Shown here piece by piece: positions 16,616 through 24,490 of a stretch of DNA of 64,000 nucleotides. Under the pieces are notes generated by a model that saw nothing but the letters and a program-made list of their open reading frames with translations, was not told the origin of the DNA and did no database searches. Position numbers and translations under genes: made by a program. Each line of letters opens with the position of its first letter. Position 1 is the stretch's first letter. Source of the stretch: DASXZH01 sp036502005 (lineage in GTDB: Bacteria > Armatimonadota > Fimbriimonadia > Fimbriimonadales > Fimbriimonadaceae); the NCBI GenBank assembly GCA_036502005.1, contig DASXZH010000016.1, positions 15,386 to 79,385 of the forward strand. Reading direction: 5' to 3'.

Positions 16616-19044
16616 CTAACCTCCGCCTCGTAATAGACTTTTCGGTTCAGCCGGAACTGGAGGAGCGTGAAGATCAGGATCACCAAGAAGAGGATCCATC
16701 CTAGGGCCGATGCGTACCCCATGCGGAGGTTCTTAAAGGCGTTGTCGTACATGTGAAGCATAAAAACTCGTGTGGAATCGTTGGGGGCGCCGGTTCCGAG
16801 GGTAATAACAAAGACCTGGGTAAAGACTTGAAAAGAGCCGATCACCCCGGTAACGAGAACAAAGAACAGCGAGGGCGTGAGCATCGGAAAAGTCACCGCC
16901 CTAAATTTCTGCCAAGCGTTGGCGCCATCGAGAGTCGCCGCCTCATAGTAGAACTGCGGAATGCCTTGGAGGCCCGCCAGCAGAATGATCATCGCCCCGC
17001 CAACGCTTAGGAGAGAGATCAAAACGAAGGTCGCCAAGGCGAGATGCTCGTTGCCGAGCCAGTTCGCCATGTCCTTCGGCTGTCCGCTGAACTTACCCAT
17101 GAGCGTGCCCAGACCAATCAAGTTGCCCTTTCCGTTTGCCCCGTAAATAAGATTGTTTACGAGGCCTCCTTCCTGTTGAAAGATCTTTTGGAAGATAAGT
17201 GACAGACCGACGGTAGAACCCAGGGCCGGCAGATAAAAGCAAGTTCGGAAGATGGAAATGCCCCTTACTTTTGTGTTCAGCAATAGGGCCAAGGCAAGGG
17301 CCACCACTATGCCAACGGGAACCGAAAAAAGCGTGTAGATACCGGTCACTTCCATGGATTTCCAGAAGCGTGGGTCACTCGTGAAAGCTTCGGTATAGTT
17401 GCCCAACCCGCGCGCCTTGGCGGGCATGATGATGTCCCAGTCCGTGAAGCTCATGATGAACGAGAGGAGCATGGGGCCGAGGGTGAAAAGGAGGGTGCCG
17501 ATAATCCAGGGCGACAAGAACCAGTAGGCCACCCGGCTTTCAGATTTAAGGTTTTTCGTGAGCTTCTTGCGCCGTTCCGGCAGATACACCCAGGCGAGCA
17601 CGGCGCAAATAATGCCGACCATGGCGATGATGGCGCCAGTCCAGTTTAGATTCGGGAGGCTCTCCTTCTTGAGCATGTCGTTCAGGCGCGCAGTCGCCAT
17701 GTCCTGCGCCTCATCGAGGCCCTCCTTTGGAGTTAAGAGGCCGGTCCAAATCGAGTCCTGCTTCGCCTGGAGCATGCTCATCAGCTCAGGAAAATCGGAA
17801 GAGCTGGGCATAAAAACGACATAAGGAACTTCCTTGTCGGTGATGATCCGGCTTGGAGGGTAGCGCTGCTCGATCGGAGTATTCGGACCAGGGATCCAGG
17901 CATCGCTTAAAGCGTATTTCCGAATGGCAGGCTGAGCGATGCCGGCCTGAGCCATGGCGAGCATTCCAGGCTTACCTGCCATATAGGAAGCGAGTTCAAA
18001 GGCTTCTTTGGGATGGGGAGTTGAACTGAGAATCGCGTAGCCGGAACCACCCGTTGAATAAGCGCGGACACCGTGCGCGTAAGACGGCCCCATCGCGATA
18101 TCCCAATCGAAAAACTCAGGCGTGCCGGGCTTAAGGGCGCGGCGGATTTTCACGGCATCCCAGATTCCGCAGATATACATCGCCGATTTTTGGGAGCTAA
18201 AGAGTTGGTCGGCAGTCGAGGACACAACCGAACTCATCTCGCTTGGCGAAGGCGCGAAGTGATATTTGTTGTAGATATCCGCCAAAAGCTGGTGCGCTTT
18301 AATGGACTGGTCGCTGTTGAAGAAGACCTTGGTGGGGTTTTCGCCGTTATCGGTAAAGCGTGCGTCTTGCCCAAAAAAGAACATGCTCAGAAGACCCATG
18401 GGGTCCCAGGTAGTTACCGCGTAACGAGTGGGCCGGCCGTTTGCGTCCTTCTTGGTGAGTTTATCGAGAACCCACAGAAAATCTTTTTCTTTTAGCTCTG
18501 GACGTTCTTTGAAATCCCATGTCCAGCTTCCATCCGGATAGGGAATGCCGGCCTCATCGAAGGCTTTTTTGTTATAGTAAAAGAGACCTTCGGGGGCGAT
18601 ATCGCGGGGCAGAACGTAGAGTTTGCCATTCCAGGTGTGGGCTTTTACAATGGGCGCGTAGTATTGGCTGATATCGAAGCCGGGAACGGTATTGAACAGC
18701 GGCTCCAACGGCAAAAAAGCGCCGCGTTGGGCAAATTTTTCGAAGTCGGGAGGGTCCATCATCGCCACATCGGGCGCGACATGGGCGGCGTATTGGGCGA
18801 GCAGCTTTGTGAAATAGTCGTTATAAAAAACTGCTTCCAGTTCAACGTGGATGCCCGGGTGAGTGGCTTCGAACTGCTTAGCCACTTGCTTAAGCACGCG
18901 GAGACTGTCATCGCCGTCCCAAACCGTCATCCTTAGCGTGATGGGCTCAGCCTGGCATAGACAGGTTAGGAGGCACAGGATAGGCACCAGCAGGCGAACC
19001 CAAAACGTTGCCGATGGCCCTAGTGCCCCCTTTATATGTCTCAT
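16612..19044 (-). CDS. fusion of sugar-binding protein and ABC permease (MalF type)
   Basis: An 810-residue fusion. A signal peptide (to about residue 32) leads to a family-1 extracellular solute-binding domain (about 33-455: AVFYNDYFTKLLAQYAA, PDVAMMDPPDFEKFAQRGAF, PRDIAPEGLFYYNKKAF). A membrane segment follows (about 468-488), then a MalF-like permease (about 505-808) with EAA loop YYEAATLDGANAWQKFRAV. The binding domain is therefore tethered outside the membrane and covalently joined to its own channel. It starts 35 bp after GH10 and overlaps the second permease by 4 bp. The reading frame shows no sign of an artificial join: the linker is charged and regular (PERRKKLTKNLKSESRV). Confidence 0.92.
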   Translation of the reverse strand: MRHIKGALGPSATFWVRLLVPILCLLTCLCQAEPITLRMTVWDGDDSLRVLKQVAKQFEATHPGIHVELEAVFYNDYFTKLLAQYAAHVAPDVAMMDPPDFEKFAQRGAFLPLEPLFNTVPGFDISQYYAPIVKAHTWNGKLYVLPRDIAPEGLFYYNKKAFDEAGIPYPDGSWTWDFKERPELKEKDFLWVLDKLTKKDANGRPTRYAVTTWDPMGLLSMFFFGQDARFTDNGENPTKVFFNSDQSIKAHQLLADIYNKYHFAPSPSEMSSVVSSTADQLFSSQKSAMYICGIWDAVKIRRALKPGTPEFFDWDIAMGPSYAHGVRAYSTGGSGYAILSSTPHPKEAFELASYMAGKPGMLAMAQAGIAQPAIRKYALSDAWIPGPNTPIEQRYPPSRIITDKEVPYVVFMPSSSDFPELMSMLQAKQDSIWTGLLTPKEGLDEAQDMATARLNDMLKKESLPNLNWTGAIIAMVGIICAVLAWVYLPERRKKLTKNLKSESRVAYWFLSPWIIGTLLFTLGPMLLSFIMSFTDWDIIMPAKARGLGNYTEAFTSDPRFWKSMEVTGIYTLFSVPVGIVVALALALLLNTKVRGISIFRTCFYLPALGSTVGLSLIFQKIFQQEGGLVNNLIYGANGKGNLIGLGTLMGKFSGQPKDMANWLGNEHLALATFVLISLLSVGGAMIILLAGLQGIPQFYYEAATLDGANAWQKFRAVTFPMLTPSLFFVLVTGVIGSFQVFTQVFVITLGTGAPNDSTRVFMLHMYDNAFKNLRMGYASALGWILFLVILIFTLLQFRLNRKVYYEAEVR

Positions 19045-19079
19045 ACTTTCAGCATCCTGCTGGCTTCCGACTTAAAACG

Positions 19080-20153
19080 CTATTTACCTTGTAATGCTTG
19101 CATCATCGCATACCAGGCAGGCTTTTTTGCATAATTCGCGTCCCAAGGTAGCGCCCAGCCGGTGCCGGCCATTGGATTATTGATCCAAGAATGCTTGTCG
19201 GTAAATCCCCAGGTCTGGACTAACTTAACGCCGGGAACGGAAACGGCGGTTCGGATAATGTCCCCGTAAAGTTTGGCCTCCTCTTGAAACGCTTCCTGTG
19301 AATCGCCCTTCAGAGTTGCATCGATTTCCGTGAGGTGAATAATAAGGCCAAGGGCATGGAACCGTTCTAGGTTCTCTCGGAAAGCCTTTAAGTTTTCGGG
19401 ACTGTTAAAACCTCGCCACAAGTGGCACTGAAATCCGATCCCATCTACCGGCACGCCGCGTGACTTGAAGTCTTTCAGCATTTCGTAAATTGCATTGGAC
19501 TTCGGATTCGGAAGTTCATCGCTGAAGTCATTGTAAAAGAGCTTCGCGTGGGGATCGGCCTTGTGTGCCCAGCGAAATGCCTGCTCCACGTAGTGGGTGC
19601 CTTGTCCGGCGAAACCAAACCCCGGCTTGTCGTACCAAATGCTCGATCTCATCGAGCCATCGTCATTGATGGCTTCGTTCACCACATCCCAGGCAAAGAC
19701 CTTGCCTGCAAAGTGGCCCATCACGGTTTGAATGTGGCGATGGAGAATGTCCGACATCTGGGCGGGCGTATAGTTCCCCTCCCTTAGCCATCTTGAGACT
19801 TGTTGATACCAAACGAGGCAATGGCCCCTCACTTTTTGGCCGTGCTCTTGAGCGAACTGCACGATTTGGTCGGCGCCGGAGAAATCGTAAGGATTGGGAT
19901 CGGTGTCGGGCCGGGGATGAATGGGTTCAAACTTCATCGCGTTCTCGGGCTCGATCACGCTGAACTGATTTGCCAGAATCTCGCTATATTGCGGTTCGGC
20001 GAAGTATCGCGGATCGACGGCGGTTCCCACGTCAATGCCTTTTTCCGCAGCCGCTTGCTTCAGTGTTTGCGGTTCTTGGGCCGGGCGAGGAGGCGTGCAT
20101 TGGCACGCAAGGGCTAATCCAATCATTAGAAACCTAATCACTCTTGAGTTCAC
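19080..20153 (-). CDS. GH10 endo-1,4-beta-xylanase
   Basis: 357 residues with an N-terminal export signal (hydrophobic 6-17) and a GH10 TIM barrel. The acid/base is Glu160 in WDVVNEAIND and the nucleophile is Glu276 in IHLTEID. Other family motifs are RGHCLVWYQQ, LFYNDF and TWGFTDKHSW. It cuts the xylan backbone outside the cytoplasm. It heads the minus-strand operon with the ABC importer, and its promoter region carries the operator at 20199-20214 shared with the divergent GH51 gene. Confidence 0.95.
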   Translation of the reverse strand: MNSRVIRFLMIGLALACQCTPPRPAQEPQTLKQAAAEKGIDVGTAVDPRYFAEPQYSEILANQFSVIEPENAMKFEPIHPRPDTDPNPYDFSGADQIVQFAQEHGQKVRGHCLVWYQQVSRWLREGNYTPAQMSDILHRHIQTVMGHFAGKVFAWDVVNEAINDDGSMRSSIWYDKPGFGFAGQGTHYVEQAFRWAHKADPHAKLFYNDFSDELPNPKSNAIYEMLKDFKSRGVPVDGIGFQCHLWRGFNSPENLKAFRENLERFHALGLIIHLTEIDATLKGDSQEAFQEEAKLYGDIIRTAVSVPGVKLVQTWGFTDKHSWINNPMAGTGWALPWDANYAKKPAWYAMMQALQGK

Positions 20154-20181
20154 TTGGCTCCCATTTGGGAAGCATGCAATT

Positions 20182-20187
20182 ATTCTA
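20182..20187 (-). promoter_or_regulatory. candidate -10 box of the GH10 operon
   Basis: TAGAAT on the minus strand, about 30 bp before the GH10 start. No strong -35 is seen; the region where it should be overlaps the operator at 20199-20214, which fits repression of this direction. Confidence 0.35.
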
Positions 20188-20198
20188 ACCTAATTCTC

Positions 20199-20214
20199 GA
20201 TTTACCGATAAATC
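20199..20214. promoter_or_regulatory. candidate LacI-type operator, site 3
   Basis: A perfect GATTTA-CCGA-TAAATC inverted repeat in the 115-bp gap between the divergent GH10 and GH51 genes. One bound dimer could control both directions. It is identical in its half-sites to the sites at 444-465 and 10505-10530. Confidence 0.75.
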
Positions 20215-20217
20215 TTT

Positions 20218-20246
20218 TTGCGAAAGTTTGCTCAGTGAGTTAGACT
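20218..20246 (+). promoter_or_regulatory. candidate promoter of GH51
   Basis: TTGCGA (20218-20223) and TAGACT (20241-20246) with a 17-bp spacer, directly beside the operator. A good ribosome-binding site (AAGGAG) precedes the ATG at 20269. Confidence 0.45.
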
Positions 20247-20268
20247 TTGATGCTGAAGGAGTCTCCGT

Positions 20269-22674
20269 ATGCTCACTGCCATTCTTGCTTTACTCACGCT
20301 CACCTCCGCGCCATTCCAGAGTGGAACCATTGTCGTAAATGTGGATAGACCGGGTCCAAATATCCGCCCCACCTTCTTTGGGCTGATGACGGAAGAAATA
20401 AACCACGCTTACGATGGCGGGCTTTATGCAGAGTTGATCCGCAACAGGGCTTTGAAAGACGACCCGGCCGTTCCCGCGCATTGGTCCCTGGTGAACGATA
20501 GCGGTTCCGGTTCGATCACGCTTGCCGATGACGCTGTGCCCGGAACAAAACTTTCTAAATGCTTAAAACTGGGGATCGATAAGCCGGGCACGAGGGTCGG
20601 CGTTGCGAACGAGGGGTATTGGGGCATTCCAGTACAACCGAACGAACATTTACGCGCTTCCTTTTACGCGAAGGTATCCCCGGGGTTTTCCGGTCCGATT
20701 ACGCTCGATATTGAAAGCCCAAGTGGCAAGGTGCTTGCCTCCGCCAGCGTATCCAGCATCGGTGCAGACTGGCGCAAATACTCGGCGGACCTGAGAACGG
20801 GAGACTTGCAGTCATCCAAAGACAACCGGTTTGTTCTCTCTAGCAATCAGCCAGGGACCATCTGGCTCACTCAGGTCTCGCTGTTTCCTCCCAGTTTTAA
20901 GGGTCGGCAGAACGGAAACCGGATCGATCTGATGAAGAAACTGGGAGCCATGCATCCCAGTTTCTTGCGCCTCCCTGGGGGCAACTATCTGGAGGGAGAT
21001 ACGATCGCGGACCGGTTTAACTGGAAGGCGACCCTTGGAGATATCTCGCAACGCGACGGCCACAAGTGCCCGTGGGGCTACCGCTCTACGGATGGGCTGG
21101 GGCTGCTTGAATACCTGGAGTGGTGCGAAGACCTTCATATGCAACCCGTGTTGGCGGTCTACGCGGGGTATTCGCTGCGGGGCGAGCATGTTACAGGATC
21201 CGAGTTAGAGCCTTTCGTAAAGGATGCGCTCGACGAGATCGAGTATGTAACCGGCGGGCCAAACACAACTTGGGGCGCAGTTCGGGCGAAAGATGGGCAT
21301 CCGAAGCCGTTTCCCTTAACCTACGTTGAGGTTGGCAACGAAGATTACTTCGACCGATCCGGCAGTTACGATAGCCGCTATGCCCAATTTTATGATGCGA
21401 TTAAGGCACGCTACCCAAAGCTGCAACTTATCGCGACGACGCCGGTTAAGAGTCGAAAGCCGGATGTGCTTGACGATCACTACTACCGGTCGGCGACGGC
21501 GATGGAACGGGATTCTGGCCATTACGACACTTATGATCGCTCAGGTCCAAAGATATTCGTTGGGGAATGGGCCGTCATCGATGGGAGGCCCACGCCTAAC
21601 TTGAGGGCAGCTCTCGGCGATGCGGCGTGGCTCACCGGATTGGAGCGCAACTCGGACGTGGTTGTCATGGAATCTTACGCGCCGCTCTTTGTAAACGTGA
21701 ACCCGGGCGCCGCCCAATGGCCCACGAACCTGATCGGTTACGACGATCTGAATAGCTTTGGGTCGCCTACCTATTGGGTTCAGTGCCTCTTTGCCCAAAA
21801 TACGGGGGCAGCTATTCTTTCGACAAAAGTGGACGTTAAAGCAGCCGAGACCAAAGCTGCGGCATTCCAAGGGGGAATCGGCCTCGGCACCTACCGAACC
21901 CATGCGGAATATAAGGACCTGAGTGTAACCAACAACGGGCAAACTCTTTATTCAAAGGACTTCGCGGCTGGAAGCGCCGATTGGAAGATGGTGCGCGGAA
22001 CTTGGTCCGTCGGAGACGGAGCGCTACGCCAAGACGGCAATCAGACGAACGCACGGGCAGTTGCCGGAGACCCTGCTTGGGGAAACTACACGCTTGAAGT
22101 AAAGGCCCGAAAGCTCTCCGGCGCGGAGGGTTTCATGGTCCTGTTTCACTACACGAACGACGACCACTATTGGCAGTGGAACGTCGGAGGCTGGAACGAC
22201 TCGCTGACCGCGTTTCAGCATGTTGATGGCCAGGATGCGGAAGAAGTAGGCAAATCAGCAGACGTCAAAGTGGAAACCGGCCGCTGGTACGACCTGAAAG
22301 TGGAAGCCAAGGGCGACCTCATTCGCGGATTCATCGATGGCAAGCTGGTGAGTGAAGCGCACGAAGAAGCGGTTCCCCTTGCGCCGGTCTATGCGGCCGC
22401 GAGCCTTACCCGGTCTGGCGATGAGGTGATCCTAAAAGCGGTCAACGTTTCGGATGATGCCGTGAGGGTGAATGTCTCATTGGAAGGGGTGGGCGCAGTA
22501 GAGCCTGTCGCTCAGGCTTGGGAGATCACCGGCAACCTGGAAGATCACAACTCCATCGATCAGCCTGAAAAGATCGTGCCTAGAGCCTTTACCATCGAGG
22601 GCGTCAGTCCCTCGTTTGAGCACTCATTTCCTGCTCATTCGATTACCGTGATGCGCGTAAAGATTCACCGGTAA
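20269..22674 (+). CDS. GH51 alpha-L-arabinofuranosidase with inserted lectin-like domain
   Basis: 801 residues with a signal peptide (to about 18). A carbohydrate-binding-like beta domain (about 70-205) precedes the catalytic barrel. The acid/base is Glu358 in EVGNEDYF and the nucleophile is Glu433 in FVGEWAV. A laminin-G/DUF1080-like beta sandwich (about 545-705, YSKDFAAGSADWKMVRGTWSV) follows, and the C-terminal GH51 beta domain closes the protein. It removes arabinose side chains from arabinoxylan. Its stop codon lies within the operator-like site for the next gene. A strong ribosome-binding site (AAGGAG) supports the chosen start. Confidence 0.93.
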   Translation: MLTAILALLTLTSAPFQSGTIVVNVDRPGPNIRPTFFGLMTEEINHAYDGGLYAELIRNRALKDDPAVPAHWSLVNDSGSGSITLADDAVPGTKLSKCLKLGIDKPGTRVGVANEGYWGIPVQPNEHLRASFYAKVSPGFSGPITLDIESPSGKVLASASVSSIGADWRKYSADLRTGDLQSSKDNRFVLSSNQPGTIWLTQVSLFPPSFKGRQNGNRIDLMKKLGAMHPSFLRLPGGNYLEGDTIADRFNWKATLGDISQRDGHKCPWGYRSTDGLGLLEYLEWCEDLHMQPVLAVYAGYSLRGEHVTGSELEPFVKDALDEIEYVTGGPNTTWGAVRAKDGHPKPFPLTYVEVGNEDYFDRSGSYDSRYAQFYDAIKARYPKLQLIATTPVKSRKPDVLDDHYYRSATAMERDSGHYDTYDRSGPKIFVGEWAVIDGRPTPNLRAALGDAAWLTGLERNSDVVVMESYAPLFVNVNPGAAQWPTNLIGYDDLNSFGSPTYWVQCLFAQNTGAAILSTKVDVKAAETKAAAFQGGIGLGTYRTHAEYKDLSVTNNGQTLYSKDFAAGSADWKMVRGTWSVGDGALRQDGNQTNARAVAGDPAWGNYTLEVKARKLSGAEGFMVLFHYTNDDHYWQWNVGGWNDSLTAFQHVDGQDAEEVGKSADVKVETGRWYDLKVEAKGDLIRGFIDGKLVSEAHEEAVPLAPVYAAASLTRSGDEVILKAVNVSDDAVRVNVSLEGVGAVEPVAQAWEITGNLEDHNSIDQPEKIVPRAFTIEGVSPSFEHSFPAHSITVMRVKIHR

Positions 22675-22677
22675 ATC
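22662..22677. promoter_or_regulatory. candidate LacI-type operator, site 4 (one mismatch)
   Basis: GATTCA-CCGG-TAAATC has 11 of 12 half-site bases. It overlaps the last codons of GH51 and lies 57 bp before the next gene. The coding constraint explains why it may be imperfect; it is weaker evidence than sites 1-3. Confidence 0.5.
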
Positions 22678-22733
22678 AATGTGGGTAAAGTTTGCTTAGC
22701 TTTAGCCGAAGAAGCAAGGGGAAGTTGAGTTGA

Positions 22734-24044
22734 ATGCTGATTTCACTGTTGAGATCTTTAACCTATACGGTAGCTCTTTTGAGTAGTAGCGCTGGAGCGC
22801 GCTCGACGACTTGGGATTGGAACGGAATCATCGGCGACGGCCAAAGTCTATCGGTGGGTGCCCATGGATTGCCGATTGAATCGACCAGGCAGCCTTATGG
22901 GAACCTAAAAGTTAATACGGATTCCCTGCCTTGGCCGGTCGATCCAAATGACCCAAAAATCACGCTCGTGCCTCTTGTCGAGCCGGTAGGACGTCTCGCC
23001 AAGACTTATCCAAGCAGCTGGCCCGAGAACATTGACGGCGAGACGCCGCATTCGGCAGCGGGCAATGAGATAAGCGCGCTTTCAATAGCCCGGTTCGGAC
23101 ACGACTTGGTCACTGTCCACGATGCGGTGGGCGAAGACGGCCAGGGCATGATTTATCTCAAAAAAGGCGCTACACACCACGGACTTAGCGGGCGAAGCTA
23201 TGAGGCGGCGATAATCCAAACCAAGGCAATCGCAAGACTGGCGGAGGATGCGGGTAAGAGCTTTGGAGTGGGAGCAATCTTCATGACCCACGGGGAGACG
23301 GATACCGGAAACGCGAAATACGAGGAAGAGCTTTATCAGCTTTGGAGCGATTACGACACCGATCTGAAGGCGATTACCGGCCAAAAGCAAGACGTGGTTA
23401 TGATCGTTTCCCAACACAACCGGCTCGGGGAATATTCTCCTTCCACTATTGCCCAATGGGCCATTGGCGACCATCACCCGCATGAGATCGTCTGCTCGGG
23501 GCCGAAATATCAATATCCTTACTTTACGGATGGCCTTCATTTGACAGCGGACGGCTACCGTCAACTGGGCGAAAAATACGGCCAGGTGTATTTTGAGAGA
23601 GTTGTTCTCGGTTCAAACTGGCGCCCATTGGAACCCGTGAAGGTTGAACACACCGGCAAAATAATTACCATTCAATTTCATGTGCCTATACAGCCGCTTG
23701 TGTGGGACTCGACTCTTGGTGATCCGCATCCCTCTACAGCCGAATGGGCCAAAGGCAAAGGATTTGAAGTTTCCGATCCGCAAGGCAAGCCGGTTATGAT
23801 TGATTCGGCAGAGATCAAGGGTTCCGATACCGTTCTTTTAACCTGCGGTACCGATCCCGGCGTAGGCGCACGGCTGAGCTACGCGTTGGTGGGAGAGAAG
23901 GCGATGCAGAAGGCTCCGTTCGGGGCATCGCCCCATTGGGGGATCTTGCGCGATTCCGATCCGTTTGTAGGTGCCGTTACGCACGTCGCTCAGCCTAACT
24001 TCTGTGTGGCGTTCTTGTGGCCCTTAAATCCTGCGCCTCATTGA
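22734..24044 (+). CDS. secreted SGNH/SASA-type carbohydrate acetylesterase
   Basis: 436 residues with a signal peptide (to about 24). The SGNH blocks resemble the sialate-O-acetylesterase (SASA) type: GDGQSLSVG (Ser nucleophile), MTHGETD and the DGLHLTADGY catalytic Asp/His. The C-terminal ~120 residues form a beta domain. In a xylan locus, removal of acetyl groups from xylan is the likely task, but the substrate is inferred from context only. The AAGGGGAAG upstream is a good ribosome-binding site. It follows GH51 by 59 bp and is probably co-regulated through site 4. Confidence 0.8.
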   Translation: MLISLLRSLTYTVALLSSSAGARSTTWDWNGIIGDGQSLSVGAHGLPIESTRQPYGNLKVNTDSLPWPVDPNDPKITLVPLVEPVGRLAKTYPSSWPENIDGETPHSAAGNEISALSIARFGHDLVTVHDAVGEDGQGMIYLKKGATHHGLSGRSYEAAIIQTKAIARLAEDAGKSFGVGAIFMTHGETDTGNAKYEEELYQLWSDYDTDLKAITGQKQDVVMIVSQHNRLGEYSPSTIAQWAIGDHHPHEIVCSGPKYQYPYFTDGLHLTADGYRQLGEKYGQVYFERVVLGSNWRPLEPVKVEHTGKIITIQFHVPIQPLVWDSTLGDPHPSTAEWAKGKGFEVSDPQGKPVMIDSAEIKGSDTVLLTCGTDPGVGARLSYALVGEKAMQKAPFGASPHWGILRDSDPFVGAVTHVAQPNFCVAFLWPLNPAPH

Positions 24045-24170
24045 GCCCCACCTTGTAGCACGGCCTTTAGGGCGATGCAATCCGGTTTAAAACTATCGAA
24101 TCCAAATTGGAGGATCCTAGGTTGCGGGCACGTAGAAAATCCGCCATTACTTCAAGTCGGCCTAGAGCTT

Positions 24171-24380
24171 CCTTCAGGTTTAAATAGCGAAGCGTTGTCA
24201 TCCCGAACGAGGCCCTCGGGGCCGAACTGAGGGACGAATGTCGCCCAAATCATTCCGGCAAATCGTTAGAGTGTGGGATCGCTTGCGTTCCAACACTTTA
24301 GCGATTTGCCATTCAGAGTTGAGTACCTCGCGTTCTTCGTCGCGCTCAGAATTACAACGCTTCGCTATCTGAACTAAACC
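24171..24380. repeat. nested palindromic intergenic element (MITE-like)
   Basis: Outer inverted arms share ATAGCGAAGCGTTGT (24184-24198 and its complement at 24353-24367). Middle arms pair CGAACGAGG with CCTCGCGTTC. The inner arms AAATCGTTAGAGTGT and ACACTTTAGCGATTT flank a further small stem. The whole 200 bp could fold into one long imperfect hairpin or cruciform. It lies between the ends of two convergent genes. No open frame is convincing. Confidence 0.7.
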
Positions 24381-24490
24381 AAGTGAAACTATATAAACGG
24401 CAACAGGAGGCGTATTTGCATAGAAAGTCGAAAACCGGATGGCGTTGGCTCCCCAGGTTGTTTGCGCCTCATTTCGTTGCCCGAATCAGC

